Shown here: positions 7,316 through 13,717 of the stretch, piece by piece
How positions within the stretch are numbered: the first letter of the stretch is position 1
Layout of the letters: every line of letters starts with the position of its first letter
Virus record (IMG/VR): IMGVR_UViG_3300033273_000069
Coordinates: 1 to 55,280 of that record
Reading direction: 5' to 3' (one strand)
DNA length: 55,280 nucleotides
Source: a virus
Notes under the pieces: model-generated
The model's input: the letters and a program-made list of their open reading frames with translations, nothing else
Told to the model about the DNA's origin: nothing
The model's database searches: none
Program-made: the position numbers and the translations under genes

Positions 7316-8017
7316 CTACACAACCACGGTTGGGTTGAGTTGTTCCATGCGACGTCCGTAAACGAGAGACGTGTGCGCTTTTCCCTCAGAGTTGTGTGTT
7401 GTGTATCTGGCCTCCACCAGTTTACCCGCCCGAGCGAGAACGTCGCAACGACTTTGGACTTTGGTGTAGCATCCGTGTTGCGTCTCGTTCATAGACTTTA
7501 GAGGGACAGGATTTATCGAGAGGACAGACCATAAGACGTCTACGAAACCCATCGGATTTACATCCAAAACCTCGAGTATCATGTCGTCTAAGTCAGAGTT
7601 GTCCATGTTCAGCAGAAGAGTAAACATTTGATCGCGCATTGTACGCAGATCGGGTGTGGCAGTCACAGGCTCCACAACTTTTTCTGGTTGTGTAGGTGTG
7701 ACAACTTCGGGCGCAAATTCTTCTGCGGCGTAGTCGTCTTTCTCGACGACTTCTTCTTCTTCATCTTCGTCTGGCACAAGAACTGTGTTCTCGTGATCCT
7801 GATGTAAGCGTACTGCAATCCAATGTGCAATGTGCTGACGCTCTGGATAGTTAGGGCGTAGTGTTGCGTGGTACTTGTCTCCTTTGCGCACGTCACAGGC
7901 TTCCGCCATCGCGACTGAGATGTAACAGTTCTCGCCATCATCCGTGAGTGAATACGCAGAACCGATACGTGTTACGTTAGTTATTTCGATTACTTTAGAT
8001 GTGTATGTGATCATCAT
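7316..8017 (-). CDS. Unknown protein with C-terminal winged-helix-like region (233 aa)
   Basis: The chosen start is the MMITYTSK methionine at 8017. The longer frame would enter the attachment-site region and reads as non-coding. Residues 1-75 (ITNVTRIGSAYSLTDDGENCYISVAMAEACDVRKGDKYHATLRPN) resemble a small beta-barrel. A Glu-rich linker follows at about 80-115 (EDEEEEVVEKDDY). The C-terminal 90 residues have a winged-helix pattern ending RCDVLARAGKLVEARYTTH. A DNA-binding or transcription-modulating role is plausible but inferred. It lies downstream of the integrase and attP on the same strand and ends before the hairpin cluster. Confidence 0.65.
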   Translation of the reverse strand: MMITYTSKVIEITNVTRIGSAYSLTDDGENCYISVAMAEACDVRKGDKYHATLRPNYPERQHIAHWIAVRLHQDHENTVLVPDEDEEEEVVEKDDYAAEEFAPEVVTPTQPEKVVEPVTATPDLRTMRDQMFTLLLNMDNSDLDDMILEVLDVNPMGFVDVLWSVLSINPVPLKSMNETQHGCYTKVQSRCDVLARAGKLVEARYTTHNSEGKAHTSLVYGRRMEQLNPTVVV

Positions 8018-8100
8018 TCTTAACCCAGTAATGTGTGTGCAACACAATAGTTGCGGTGATGTTTGAACCAAGAGTTGTGTACTCTTGGGTTGCTCAATGA

Positions 8101-8249
8101 ACACCGAAAGTTAAATGAAGATTTTGGGAAAACCCTTAGCAGGGGAGCGCCTTCGACCACTCGGCCACGTTTCCATGGACGGTAATACGCAGTAGGCGTT
8201 TGATGTGCAAGAGAGTTATTCATCTTTCTTCCTACTTAACCTTCGGTGT
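8101..8249. repeat. attP arm-like inverted repeat flanking the tRNA-Ser core
   Basis: ACACCGAAAGTTAA at 8101-8114 is the inverted partner of TTAACCTTCGGTGT at 8236-8249 (13 of 14 positions), centred on the tRNA-like core. Two direct copies of AGTTGTGT (8073-8080 and 8257-8264) and a hairpin CCAAGAGT/ACTCTTGG (8068-8088) flank it. The arrangement fits integrase arm-type sites. Confidence 0.55.
8133..8174 (-). other. attP: Probable attP core: 5' half of tRNA-Ser(GCU)
   Basis: Reading the minus strand from 8174, the sequence gives an acceptor-like GGAAACG, TG, a D-arm GCCGAGTGGTCGAAGGC, and an anticodon stem-loop CCCCTGCTAAGGG (anticodon GCT). This is the 5' half of an alphaproteobacterial tRNA-Ser(GCU). 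After the anticodon stem it diverges, with no variable arm, T-arm or pairing 3' acceptor strand, so it is not a working tRNA. Lying about 100 bases beyond the integrase stop codon, it is best explained as the attachment core identical to the host tRNA gene. The phage would supply the 5' half on integration. Confidence 0.75.
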
Positions 8250-8272
8250 GTCCTCAAGTTGTGTGGCTGACC

Positions 8273-9283
8273 CTACGCAAGGGACATCACGGCTGCTTTA
8301 TGATCTTCGAAGGTCGTGTTCATGTAGCGCATGACCATCTTTAGATCGCTGTGCCCAAGTAGATCGGCGATCACTTTGGGCGGTACTCCGTTACGCGCAA
8401 GACGCGTAGCGAATGTGTGTCGTAAGGCGTAAGGCGACTTGGTGATACCAAGTTTGTCAGTGACCTTGCGCCAGTGGTATCCGATCTGTTTGTTCGTTTC
8501 GAAGGCGCGGCCTTCGAGTAAGAACGGATACGTGTGCGGTGGCGGATCGCTCCGTGGGATTGTCGCGAGTGCATTGTCGTTTAGGGGCACCCGACGCTCC
8601 CTGAGTTCTCCGTTTGCGCCCTTATACGAACCGAGGACTACAGTGTTGTTGCTGAAGTCTACGTTGTCGTAGGTTAGACGCATCGCCTCAATCGGACGCG
8701 CACCAGTATGCAGAAGGAAGTTGCAAAGGCGGCGGATGTCAGGATGCAAGTCGGGAAAGATTGCGTCGATCTCTTCTTGCGATAACGTATCCGTTTTGTG
8801 TTTACCTTCGCGCGGCTTCTTCAGCTTTATGGTGTCGCGTAACCCGAGGGATGCTGCAAAGTTTAGAACACCTTGGAGTTGGTTGAGGTCACGCCTTATG
8901 GTTGAGTTGGCGTTGCCCTTGTTGACATGCTTCTCTTCGACATATTCTTCGATGTCGTTCAAGTCGATCTTGTTGACTTGGAAGTCTCCGAAATAATCTA
9001 CGAGACGCATGACGTACTCCTGTGTTGACTTGCTGCTCCCAGTATGGGGCGACTTGAGATAGCGACGAGCGACTGAACGGAATTTGTTTTGTGCTCCGTG
9101 TATGGATTTCTGTCCGAGCTTGATGTGACCCGCTAGAACTTTTGCTTCGTACTCCGCTGCTAATTCTTTTGCGTGTACGTAGTCGGCTGTACCTAGTGAG
9201 TGTCGGACGCGAAAGCCTTGCCAGTTGCCAACCGCGTAGTAAAATTTGCCACCGCTGCGCTTCTTTACTTTGAAGAGTGGCAA
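8273..9283 (-). CDS. int: Tyrosine-type integrase
   Basis: A 336-residue tyrosine recombinase. The N-terminal arm-binding-like region (1-60) is followed by a SAM-like core-binding domain (about 65-150) and a catalytic domain. Catalytic residues are R196 (TGARPIEAMRL), K221, R288 (ALRHTFATR), H311 (LLGHSDLKM) and the nucleophile Y320 (MVMRYMN). The usual His of the HxxR box is Tyr here (Y285-A-L-R288), an accepted but less common variant. The adjacent tRNA-Ser fragment is the likely attP core. The gene starts three bases after the stop of the LuxR-type regulator, suggesting cotranscription and joint control of integration. Confidence 0.95.
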   Translation of the reverse strand: MPLFKVKKRSGGKFYYAVGNWQGFRVRHSLGTADYVHAKELAAEYEAKVLAGHIKLGQKSIHGAQNKFRSVARRYLKSPHTGSSKSTQEYVMRLVDYFGDFQVNKIDLNDIEEYVEEKHVNKGNANSTIRRDLNQLQGVLNFAASLGLRDTIKLKKPREGKHKTDTLSQEEIDAIFPDLHPDIRRLCNFLLHTGARPIEAMRLTYDNVDFSNNTVVLGSYKGANGELRERRVPLNDNALATIPRSDPPPHTYPFLLEGRAFETNKQIGYHWRKVTDKLGITKSPYALRHTFATRLARNGVPPKVIADLLGHSDLKMVMRYMNTTFEDHKAAVMSLA

Positions 9284-9286
9284 GCG

Positions 9287-9826
9287 TTAGTCCTCCTTTC
9301 TGTATAGTGCTGCGTGTGGGTCAGGCACATTTGGATCGTACGTTCGTGCCCAGTCGATTGGTATGCCGCCTGAACTGCGAGCGTATTCGGTAGGGTCTAC
9401 GCGGTCGAGGATGTCGTTAAAAACGAGTGCTGCTTGCCCTCTAGTTTTTGTGCCGACCTTCTTACACACGGCCCTTACATGTAGCTTAACAGTATTCTCT
9501 GCGATATTTAGGACGTCCCCAATATTTTTATTGGCCCATCCCTCTATGAGTAGTTGTGCAGTTATGTGCTGCTTGGCAGTCATAGTTCGGAGCAAAGAGA
9601 GTTCGGCGGGGGACACGGTGCTATAAGCATCTGATATAGACGGCGCATCCTTACCCTGCTGTAGGAGAAGATTAGTGATAATGTCGAGCTTGGCTTCAAG
9701 ACGAGCAAGCTCAAAGCGAAGTGCAGTATTTGTACTAGACATTGTATCATTTTGATCCGTGATAGTTGATGATTGATGACGCCCAAGTTGTTGTGGGCTA
9801 TCTGGAATGTAGTGTTTATGATACAT
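9287..9826 (-). CDS. LuxR/GerE-type HTH regulator
   Basis: A 179-residue protein. An N-terminal segment with a short coiled coil (LRFELARLEAKLDIITNLLLQQ, 37-57) precedes a GerE/LuxR HTH at about 82-137 (MTAKQHITAQLLIEGWANKNIGDVLNIAENTVKLHVRAVCKKVGT), including the hallmark ENTVKxH and a C-terminal helix. There is no autoinducer-binding or receiver domain. The start at 9826 has AGGTG upstream. The internal methionine at 9742 is an alternative if the TTGACA at 9836-9831 is a promoter. It lies immediately upstream of the integrase on the same strand, so it probably controls lysogeny or integration, possibly autoregulating through the palindrome at 9838-9855. Confidence 0.85.
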   Translation of the reverse strand: MYHKHYIPDSPQQLGRHQSSTITDQNDTMSSTNTALRFELARLEAKLDIITNLLLQQGKDAPSISDAYSTVSPAELSLLRTMTAKQHITAQLLIEGWANKNIGDVLNIAENTVKLHVRAVCKKVGTKTRGQAALVFNDILDRVDPTEYARSSGGIPIDWARTYDPNVPDPHAALYRKED

Positions 9827-9856
9827 CTATGTCAACACCTTTCGTTTACGAAAGGC
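9807..9856 (-). promoter_or_regulatory. Lux-box-like operator and promoter of the LuxR-type gene
   Basis: CCTTTCGT, TT, ACGAAAGG (9838-9855) is a perfect inverted repeat. In a 20-base frame it carries CT at positions 3-4 and AG at 17-18, the conserved positions of lux boxes. Next to it on the minus strand is TTGACA (9836-9831), with TACATT 18 bases on. The palindrome abuts the -35 as a lux box does. Confidence 0.55.
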
Positions 9857-9972
9857 TCCCCTATTGCGCAACCTATTGATTACTCATGATAAAAATTTGC
9901 ATTTAGTTAGCAGTCGTGGAAGTGAGTAGCGACTTCTTAAGACTATCTAATTTCGTGCACACTGGTGTAAAC

Positions 9973-10182
9973 CTATACGCCGCAGACCTTTTGGTGTGTC
10001 TCGTTGTGGATTAGTACGTCTAAGAGAAGCTCTTGATCCCTCTCCATCAACCAGTCGATTGTGTCCTGACTGTCAAAATACATAGGTGAGGCTATGTCGC
10101 AGTACGTATCACCGCTTATCTTTGCGCACCCACTTATTAGCACGGTCAACAAGGTAAGGGTCATCAAGGCTACGTATTTCAT
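9973..10182 (-). CDS. Rz1-like outer-membrane spanin lipoprotein
   Basis: ATG at 10182 is preferred to the TTG six bases earlier. The 69-residue product begins MKYVALMTLTLLTVLISGC, a lipoprotein signal with lipobox LISGC (Cys 19 as the lipidated residue). It continues with a short periplasmic segment (DTYCDIASPMYFDSQDTIDWLMERDQELLLDVLIHNETHQKVCG) of a kind commonly found beside Rz genes in alphaproteobacterial phages. The 5' part overlaps the Rz-like gene in another frame, the classical spanin arrangement. It should fuse the inner and outer membranes at lysis with its partner. Confidence 0.75.
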   Translation of the reverse strand: MKYVALMTLTLLTVLISGCAKISGDTYCDIASPMYFDSQDTIDWLMERDQELLLDVLIHNETHQKVCGV

Positions 10183-10348
10183 CGTCAATTTCTTTCTGGG
10201 TTTTGAGGTGGGATATACGCTTCTCGTCTATCTTGCGTTTTACTTTATCGGTTCCCCGCGCGACGCCTGCCGAATAAATGCCAAGCAAGCCGAGTACGAA
10301 TGAAACGGCAATAAGGCCGTAGAGTTGTAGTTTTGATATGCCGAACAT
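10109..10348 (-). CDS. Rz-like inner-membrane spanin
   Basis: A 79-residue protein with one N-terminal membrane helix (LQLYGLIAVSFVLGLLGIYSAGVA, about 7-30) followed by a charged, coiled-coil-prone periplasmic region (KVKRKIDEKRISHLKTQKEIDDEIRSL). Its 3' end overlaps the start of the lipoprotein gene by 74 bases in a different frame. Topology, order after the endolysin gene and overlap identify it as the i-spanin partner. It is shorter than the lambda Rz periplasmic region but in the range of small phage spanins. Confidence 0.7.
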   Translation of the reverse strand: MFGISKLQLYGLIAVSFVLGLLGIYSAGVARGTDKVKRKIDEKRISHLKTQKEIDDEIRSLDDPYLVDRANKWVRKDKR

Positions 10349-10351
10349 TGT

Positions 10352-11020
10352 TTAGTGCCAGCCTTCTGCCCATGCTTTAAGACGTTCCCTCATTATATAC
10401 AGACCAAACAAGATGGTGATGCCTGCAAATCCGAGGATGATGTACTGTGCTGTTTCGTTCATGCCAGAAAGAGCGGTGATGGTTGTGCCTGCGGATGCGG
10501 CGACAGTAGCGGCGGATGCCTTTACTGTTTTTGACTGAGCGGGTTTCGTACGCTCTGGTTTCTTTGCCGTAGCTTCAGAAAGGTTTACGCCAGCCAGCCA
10601 TTTTTGCACGCGGAAACCTGGGCACGCTTTTGTACTTAGCTTATTGTGACCGATGACGTTCTCGTTCTTTACGTTGTACTGATCTTGCAGTTCTTTGATG
10701 AGTGCGTGCAGGCGAGCAAGTTGTACGGGCGTGTAGTGTTCCGTTGCGAGGTCGTCAGCATCGGAGCCAAACCCGCCGATGAGGCAGATAGCGATGGAGC
10801 CTTCGTTGTGTCCCTTCTGGGCGGCAGGGGTTTTTTCTAGGGGGCGGCCCATGACGGCTTCCCCAGCGCGTGAAATCACGTACGAATATCCGATCATGTC
10901 GAAGCCACGTTCGCGATGCCAGCGATCTATTTCTTTTAGTTGCGCGTTGATGCCTTCGTCTGCCATCCATTCTGGGCGTGTGGCGGAGCAGTGTACGACT
11001 ATCTTGTCTATCTTTCTCAT
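10352..11020 (-). CDS. N-acetylmuramoyl-L-alanine amidase endolysin with C-terminal membrane segment
   Basis: A 222-residue protein. Residues 1-140 form a T7-lysozyme-like Amidase_2 domain with zinc ligands H10 (IVVHCSATRP), H125 (VIGHNKL) and C133 (KACPGF), plus K131 at the T7 catalytic lysine position. A Lys/Ala/Thr-rich linker runs to about 190. A hydrophobic helix follows at about 193-211 (AQYIILGFAGITILFGLYIM), ending in a basic/aromatic tail. The domain cleaves the amide bond between MurNAc and L-Ala. The C-terminal transmembrane segment is unusual and may tether the enzyme or serve as a self-delivery or release element. It precedes the spanin pair. Confidence 0.9.
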   Translation of the reverse strand: MRKIDKIVVHCSATRPEWMADEGINAQLKEIDRWHRERGFDMIGYSYVISRAGEAVMGRPLEKTPAAQKGHNEGSIAICLIGGFGSDADDLATEHYTPVQLARLHALIKELQDQYNVKNENVIGHNKLSTKACPGFRVQKWLAGVNLSEATAKKPERTKPAQSKTVKASAATVAASAGTTITALSGMNETAQYIILGFAGITILFGLYIMRERLKAWAEGWH

Positions 11021-11415
11021 AAGGAAAACTCCCGTCGTAAAGTTTCAGTTTGATGTTCAGCAGTGAACAAGTCGGGATTTATCTTAATGGTTAATGGGGG
11101 TATGTCGTCCCATCTGCGGGCGAACATAAGTTCGAGATCGAGGGCGACGAATATGTAGACACCATCGTACGCAGGCTTGCGTGCTTCGTTGACCTTGAAG
11201 TGGTAACGAGGCTGCGGATTGATACGGTCTTTGCGCAGGTGTGGCTTGCGTGCAGACTTTACTTGTACGCGGATGATGTCTCCGTCTGGGTGTGCTGCCC
11301 AGAGATCATCGTAGGGTAGGTCTACGTGACTGACACGAAGTCCTAAGTTTTCTAATGTATATGCTACGAAAAATTCAGCGGAGCGTCCGCTATAGATGTT
11401 TTGTTGGCTAGACAA
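11017..11415 (-). CDS. PD-(D/E)XK nuclease-like protein (132 aa)
   Basis: The motif order fits a small restriction-fold nuclease: an N-terminal helix with SGRSAEFFVAYTLENLG (possible Glu ligand E14), then D37 in YDDLWAAHPDG and VQVKSA with the lysine of the V-x-V-K strand. Length suits the Holliday-junction-resolvase-like or group-I-intron-endonuclease-like subset. It overlaps the endolysin gene by four bases (ATGA). The location inside the lysis cluster is unexpected for a nuclease, which may act in packaging or recombination. Activity is inferred from motifs only. Confidence 0.65.
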   Translation of the reverse strand: MSSQQNIYSGRSAEFFVAYTLENLGLRVSHVDLPYDDLWAAHPDGDIIRVQVKSARKPHLRKDRINPQPRYHFKVNEARKPAYDGVYIFVALDLELMFARRWDDIPPLTIKINPDLFTAEHQTETLRREFSL

Positions 11416-11691
11416 TTATCTGTTTCGCAGAAGTGTCTCCAAGTGAATGATGGTGGTCTTGGCTGTTGATAGGTCTGAACGGAGTTCTGCGATCTCCCCT
11501 AGTAGTTGCTCTATTTGATCGGTCTTTTCGTCTAGCTTGTTAGCTAGTCTATCGACCTGTTGTTTGAGGGTTGTTTGGTATTCTGCGTTCGCGTCCCGCC
11601 GTTGTTTCTCTCTCATGGACATGAATGACCAGAAGCCTGCGCTGCCAATCAATGCGACTGCAATGGTAATGATATGTTCGATACCCACCAC
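11416..11691 (-). CDS. Small membrane protein with coiled coil, holin candidate (91 aa)
   Basis: The N-terminus carries one hydrophobic helix (IEHIITIAVALIGSAGFWSFMSM, about 4-26), followed by a positively charged stop and a long coiled coil (LKQQVDRLANKLDEKTDQIEQLLGEIAELRSDL). One membrane pass and a position upstream of the amidase make it a candidate holin or pinholin regulator. The coiled coil would also suit an additional spanin-like component. It ends one base before the nuclease-like gene begins. Confidence 0.65.
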   Translation of the reverse strand: MVGIEHIITIAVALIGSAGFWSFMSMREKQRRDANAEYQTTLKQQVDRLANKLDEKTDQIEQLLGEIAELRSDLSTAKTTIIHLETLLRNR

Positions 11692-11698
11692 GGTTCCC

Positions 11699-11932
11699 TC
11701 AAGTTCTGCTATCGGCTTTCGGCTGCGAAGCGTTAAGCGTAGCAGCAGCCGCCGTTTGTTTCATATCTATACAACGTGTCACGTACGACGCGTTGGGTGG
11801 CTTAGTCTGTTCTAACATTTGCTCGTACTCGTAGCGTGCTACGAGACAAGACTTTTGATCTGCGAAGATCACAGGCATTGCATTGACCTTATACTGCGTG
11901 CCGATCATGAGGATGGCGAGAAGTACGTACAT
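11699..11932 (-). CDS. Small exported-type protein (77 aa)
   Basis: Begins MYVLLAILMIGTQYKVNAMP, a signal-peptide-like hydrophobic N-terminus with a possible cleavage after NAMA-like residues near 19. A short soluble segment with two cysteines (SCLVARYEYE, TRCIDMK) follows. The start overlaps the stop of the upstream gene as TAATG. The function is unknown. Its position between two membrane-associated genes of the lysis cluster suggests a lysis accessory or antiholin role, which is inference. Confidence 0.55.
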   Translation of the reverse strand: MYVLLAILMIGTQYKVNAMPVIFADQKSCLVARYEYEQMLEQTKPPNASYVTRCIDMKQTAAAATLNASQPKADSRT

Positions 11933-12408
11933 TAGATCAGCCCCCGTACTGAGGCGACGTAATAGAACAGGCCGCCTAAGAATGTTACGAAGATGACACC
12001 CGCAGCGATGTAGCCGTACAGTTCCATTCGTTCTTCTTGAGCTTTGGCTGCGGCTCGCTTTGCTTCCGCACGCTTCTTACGCATCTCGGCCTCGAAACTT
12101 ACGAAGCGATCCCAACTGCCTGGGCGACCGTAGAGTTTCATCATGCTCTCAAGATTTTTACGGTTCTCTCGCATCTGTTCGAGACACTGGAACGCCTCGA
12201 AATCTGAGGCCGACTTACCCAACATTTTATTTAGGGGAGAGTTTTTTTGTTTTTCGACTTGCTGCTTTAGCTGATCTTCGCTGTCGATCACCACGCCGAT
12301 CTTGTCCATTACGGTAGTGAGTTCACGACCGTTCTGGATGCACGTCTTGATGGTGCTGTAAGCTGCGTTACACGCGCTTGCTATTGCGAGGACTTCGGCT
12401 ACTGGCAC
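11932..12408 (-). CDS. C-terminally membrane-anchored protein (158 aa)
   Basis: The GTG at 12408, behind GGAG at 9-base spacing, is chosen because the protein-like region starts with PVAEVLAIASACNAAYSTIKTCIQNGRE. The frame can be extended to 12531 but looks less coding there. The centre is helical and charged, with coiled-coil content (EMRKKRAEAKRAAAKAQEERMELYG). A single membrane helix lies near the C-terminus (YIAAGVIFVTFLGGLFYYVASV). This architecture recurs in small virion or lysis-associated proteins of alphaproteobacterial phages, with no established function. Confidence 0.6.
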   Translation of the reverse strand: MPVAEVLAIASACNAAYSTIKTCIQNGRELTTVMDKIGVVIDSEDQLKQQVEKQKNSPLNKMLGKSASDFEAFQCLEQMRENRKNLESMMKLYGRPGSWDRFVSFEAEMRKKRAEAKRAAAKAQEERMELYGYIAAGVIFVTFLGGLFYYVASVRGLI

Positions 12409-12526
12409 GACGAACAACTCCGTTGACTGACACGGTTGTCTTAGGTGTTCGTAAATTTTTCGTGTACGCAGACTTAGCTGCGCGACCACGCTTTGAGTTT
12501 GATTTTGGTTTACGTGCCATTCATAG

Positions 12527-12557
12527 AACATAACGGATATGCAAAAAGCTGTCGTCC
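12527..12557 (-). promoter_or_regulatory. Late-type GGACGAC box, copy 1
   Basis: Minus-strand GGACGAC (12557-12551) begins at the stop codon of the upstream nuclease gene and precedes the lysis genes. TATGTT (12532-12527) lies 18 bases downstream at a -10-like distance. Flanking CAAAAAGGGCTG and CAGCTTTTTG can pair around the box. Confidence 0.5.
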
Positions 12558-12934
12558 TAGATCAGCCCTTTTTGTAGTAACAGTGCTGTGTAAAGTTGAC
12601 GCCAATCCTTCAGGCGCATGACGACAAGACTGTCGTTGAGTGCTTCTTGATTACGCCGTGTGATTACGACTGGCGCTTCGGGTGAGCGAGTATCTTTGAT
12701 GTTGCGTTCGGCCTGTGCCATAGCGTCCCGAAAGTTCAGACGTTCTACGCGCTTTGCCTCGATGAATATTTCGGGTGTACCGAGGATGTCAGCGCCGCCT
12801 GCTTGAAGGCCGACCTTTCCGCCTCCGCTAAGGGGCGCACGTTGGCAACGATCTTCACAGAAGATGTGCTCGTTGAACCACTTTGCCAAATCGTTTTCGT
12901 ACTTGTCGCCTTTGCGCTTCTGTGGATTTCCCAT
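12557..12934 (-). CDS. PD-(D/E)XK endonuclease (Holliday-junction-resolvase-like)
   Basis: A 125-residue protein with the compact motif series of phage Holliday-junction resolvase-like nucleases. N-terminal helix KGDKYENDLAKWFNEHI (Glu 13 as possible first ligand) is followed by PLSGGGKVGLQAGGADILGTPEIFIEAKRV, where D50 and E-A-K form the PD-(D/E)XK core. It probably trims or resolves branched replicated DNA before packaging. The gene follows directly on a zinc/HTH protein and ends at the late-type GGACGAC box. Confidence 0.75.
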   Translation of the reverse strand: MGNPQKRKGDKYENDLAKWFNEHIFCEDRCQRAPLSGGGKVGLQAGGADILGTPEIFIEAKRVERLNFRDAMAQAERNIKDTRSPEAPVVITRRNQEALNDSLVVMRLKDWRQLYTALLLQKGLI

Positions 12935-13294
12935 TTACCAAGGAACCTCTGGTTTGTACGGCTTCTTGCGAGCCTGCGTTTCATTGTTCTGCTCTTCGTA
13001 GGAAACGCGAGCAGCGTCTGCTTCCCTGTCTAGGCATGGGTCACACCTAAACTGGTTTTTTGGTCTTGCCTTCGTGCATCCGCACATAAGACAAGGCCGC
13101 CTCCATTTTTTAGGAGACGGCTTGATCTGGTACTTGGCCCCTGGAAAATATTGAAGATTGAGGCGCATCAGTATTCTCTTGAGCGTGTCTACGCACACCG
13201 AGTATCGTTCTGCTAGTGCCTTGTGCGTGAAGTCGTTGTGATGATTACGGAGCCAAGCTACCTCTTCGTCTGGTAGCTTTGTTCTTCGTGCCAT
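12935..13294 (-). CDS. HTH and zinc-finger protein (119 aa)
   Basis: The start is placed at ATG 13294 (MARRTKLPDEEVAWLRNHH), which has AAGGCGGCA upstream. The frame stays open for 94 more codons without a convincing start. The N-terminal 50 residues form a homeodomain-like HTH (DEEVAWLRNHHNDFTHKALAERYSVCVDTLKRILMRL). A C-terminal CLMCGC...RCDPC cluster (four Cys in two pairs, about 75-95) can bind zinc. A DNA-binding role, perhaps regulating the genes downstream or recognising the inverted repeats just upstream, is plausible. Confidence 0.7.
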   Translation of the reverse strand: MARRTKLPDEEVAWLRNHHNDFTHKALAERYSVCVDTLKRILMRLNLQYFPGAKYQIKPSPKKWRRPCLMCGCTKARPKNQFRCDPCLDREADAARVSYEEQNNETQARKKPYKPEVPW

Positions 13295-13362
13295 TGCCGC
13301 CTTCGCAATTATTTCCTGCGTGAACATGTTATGTCTTGTAGCAAATACACAACTTTTAGTAA

Positions 13363-13393
13363 ACGTACGGTCGTAAAAAATATCTCCGTACGT
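13363..13393. repeat. Inverted repeat, 8-bp arms
   Basis: ACGTACGG (13363-13370) and CCGTACGT (13386-13393) are separated by 15 A/T-rich bases. It lies in the 450-base gene-free interval between the HTH/zinc-finger gene and the primase-helicase gene. Confidence 0.55.
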
Positions 13394-13394
13394 A

Positions 13395-13422
13395 TTGACT
13401 TTTCCGACAAAGACGATAAAAT
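13395..13422 (+). promoter_or_regulatory. Candidate plus-strand promoter
   Basis: TTGACT (13395-13400), a 16-base spacer and TAAAAT (13417-13422) match five of six positions in each box. It points away from the HTH gene, towards the terminator at 13718. A weaker candidate is TTGAAG/TAAACT at 13586-13614. The product would be an RNA of roughly 130-320 bases. Confidence 0.45.
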
Positions 13423-13518
13423 CGCAAGCGATGTAGGCGACTGCAAGCGAGTTCGCCGATGCGGTAGCATCTGCGAACGAGAGCAGGACAAAGACGTAAG
13501 AGAGCAGCGATTTTATCG
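13414..13518. other. Long-range inverted repeat with internal hairpin: origin or structured RNA
   Basis: CGATAAAATCGC (13414-13425) has an exact 12-base complement GCGATTTTATCG at 13507-13518. Between them sits a second strong hairpin (13451-13478): GTTCGC, mismatch, GATGC, loop GGTA, GCATC, mismatch, GCGAAC. An A/T-rich tract follows at about 13537-13615. Next to the primase-helicase gene this fits a replication origin. As RNA it would fold into a two-stem structure. The interval 13295-13745 holds no convincing gene. Confidence 0.55.
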
Positions 13519-13717
13519 GTTTCGATACGAACGCTGTACGCACAGAAAAAAAGATTTCCTGAGAAATTTTTTGCAAATAATTTTGTTGAAGTGTGTCTTA
13601 AACTTATGCTAAACTTTAGTTGTTGAAGTTGGTCGTGGTGAGGGGTTCATCTCTTGCTGCGGCTTAAATAAATGCTTGGTGGATGCCTGTTCCATCTGCT
13701 CCAAAATTTCAAACTGA

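Noticed and set aside
8133-8174. Functional tRNA-Ser gene
   Set aside because: Only the 5' acceptor strand, D-arm and anticodon arm are present. There is no variable arm, T-arm or 3' acceptor strand within reach.
8020-8223. 67-residue minus-strand frame (KRGRVVEGAPLLR...)
   Set aside because: It is the usual spurious frame read through a tRNA-Ser sequence and has no ribosome-binding site.
13331-13612. 93-residue plus-strand frame in the gene-free interval
   Set aside because: Composition is not protein-like, no ribosome-binding site is present, and the region is dominated by inverted repeats.
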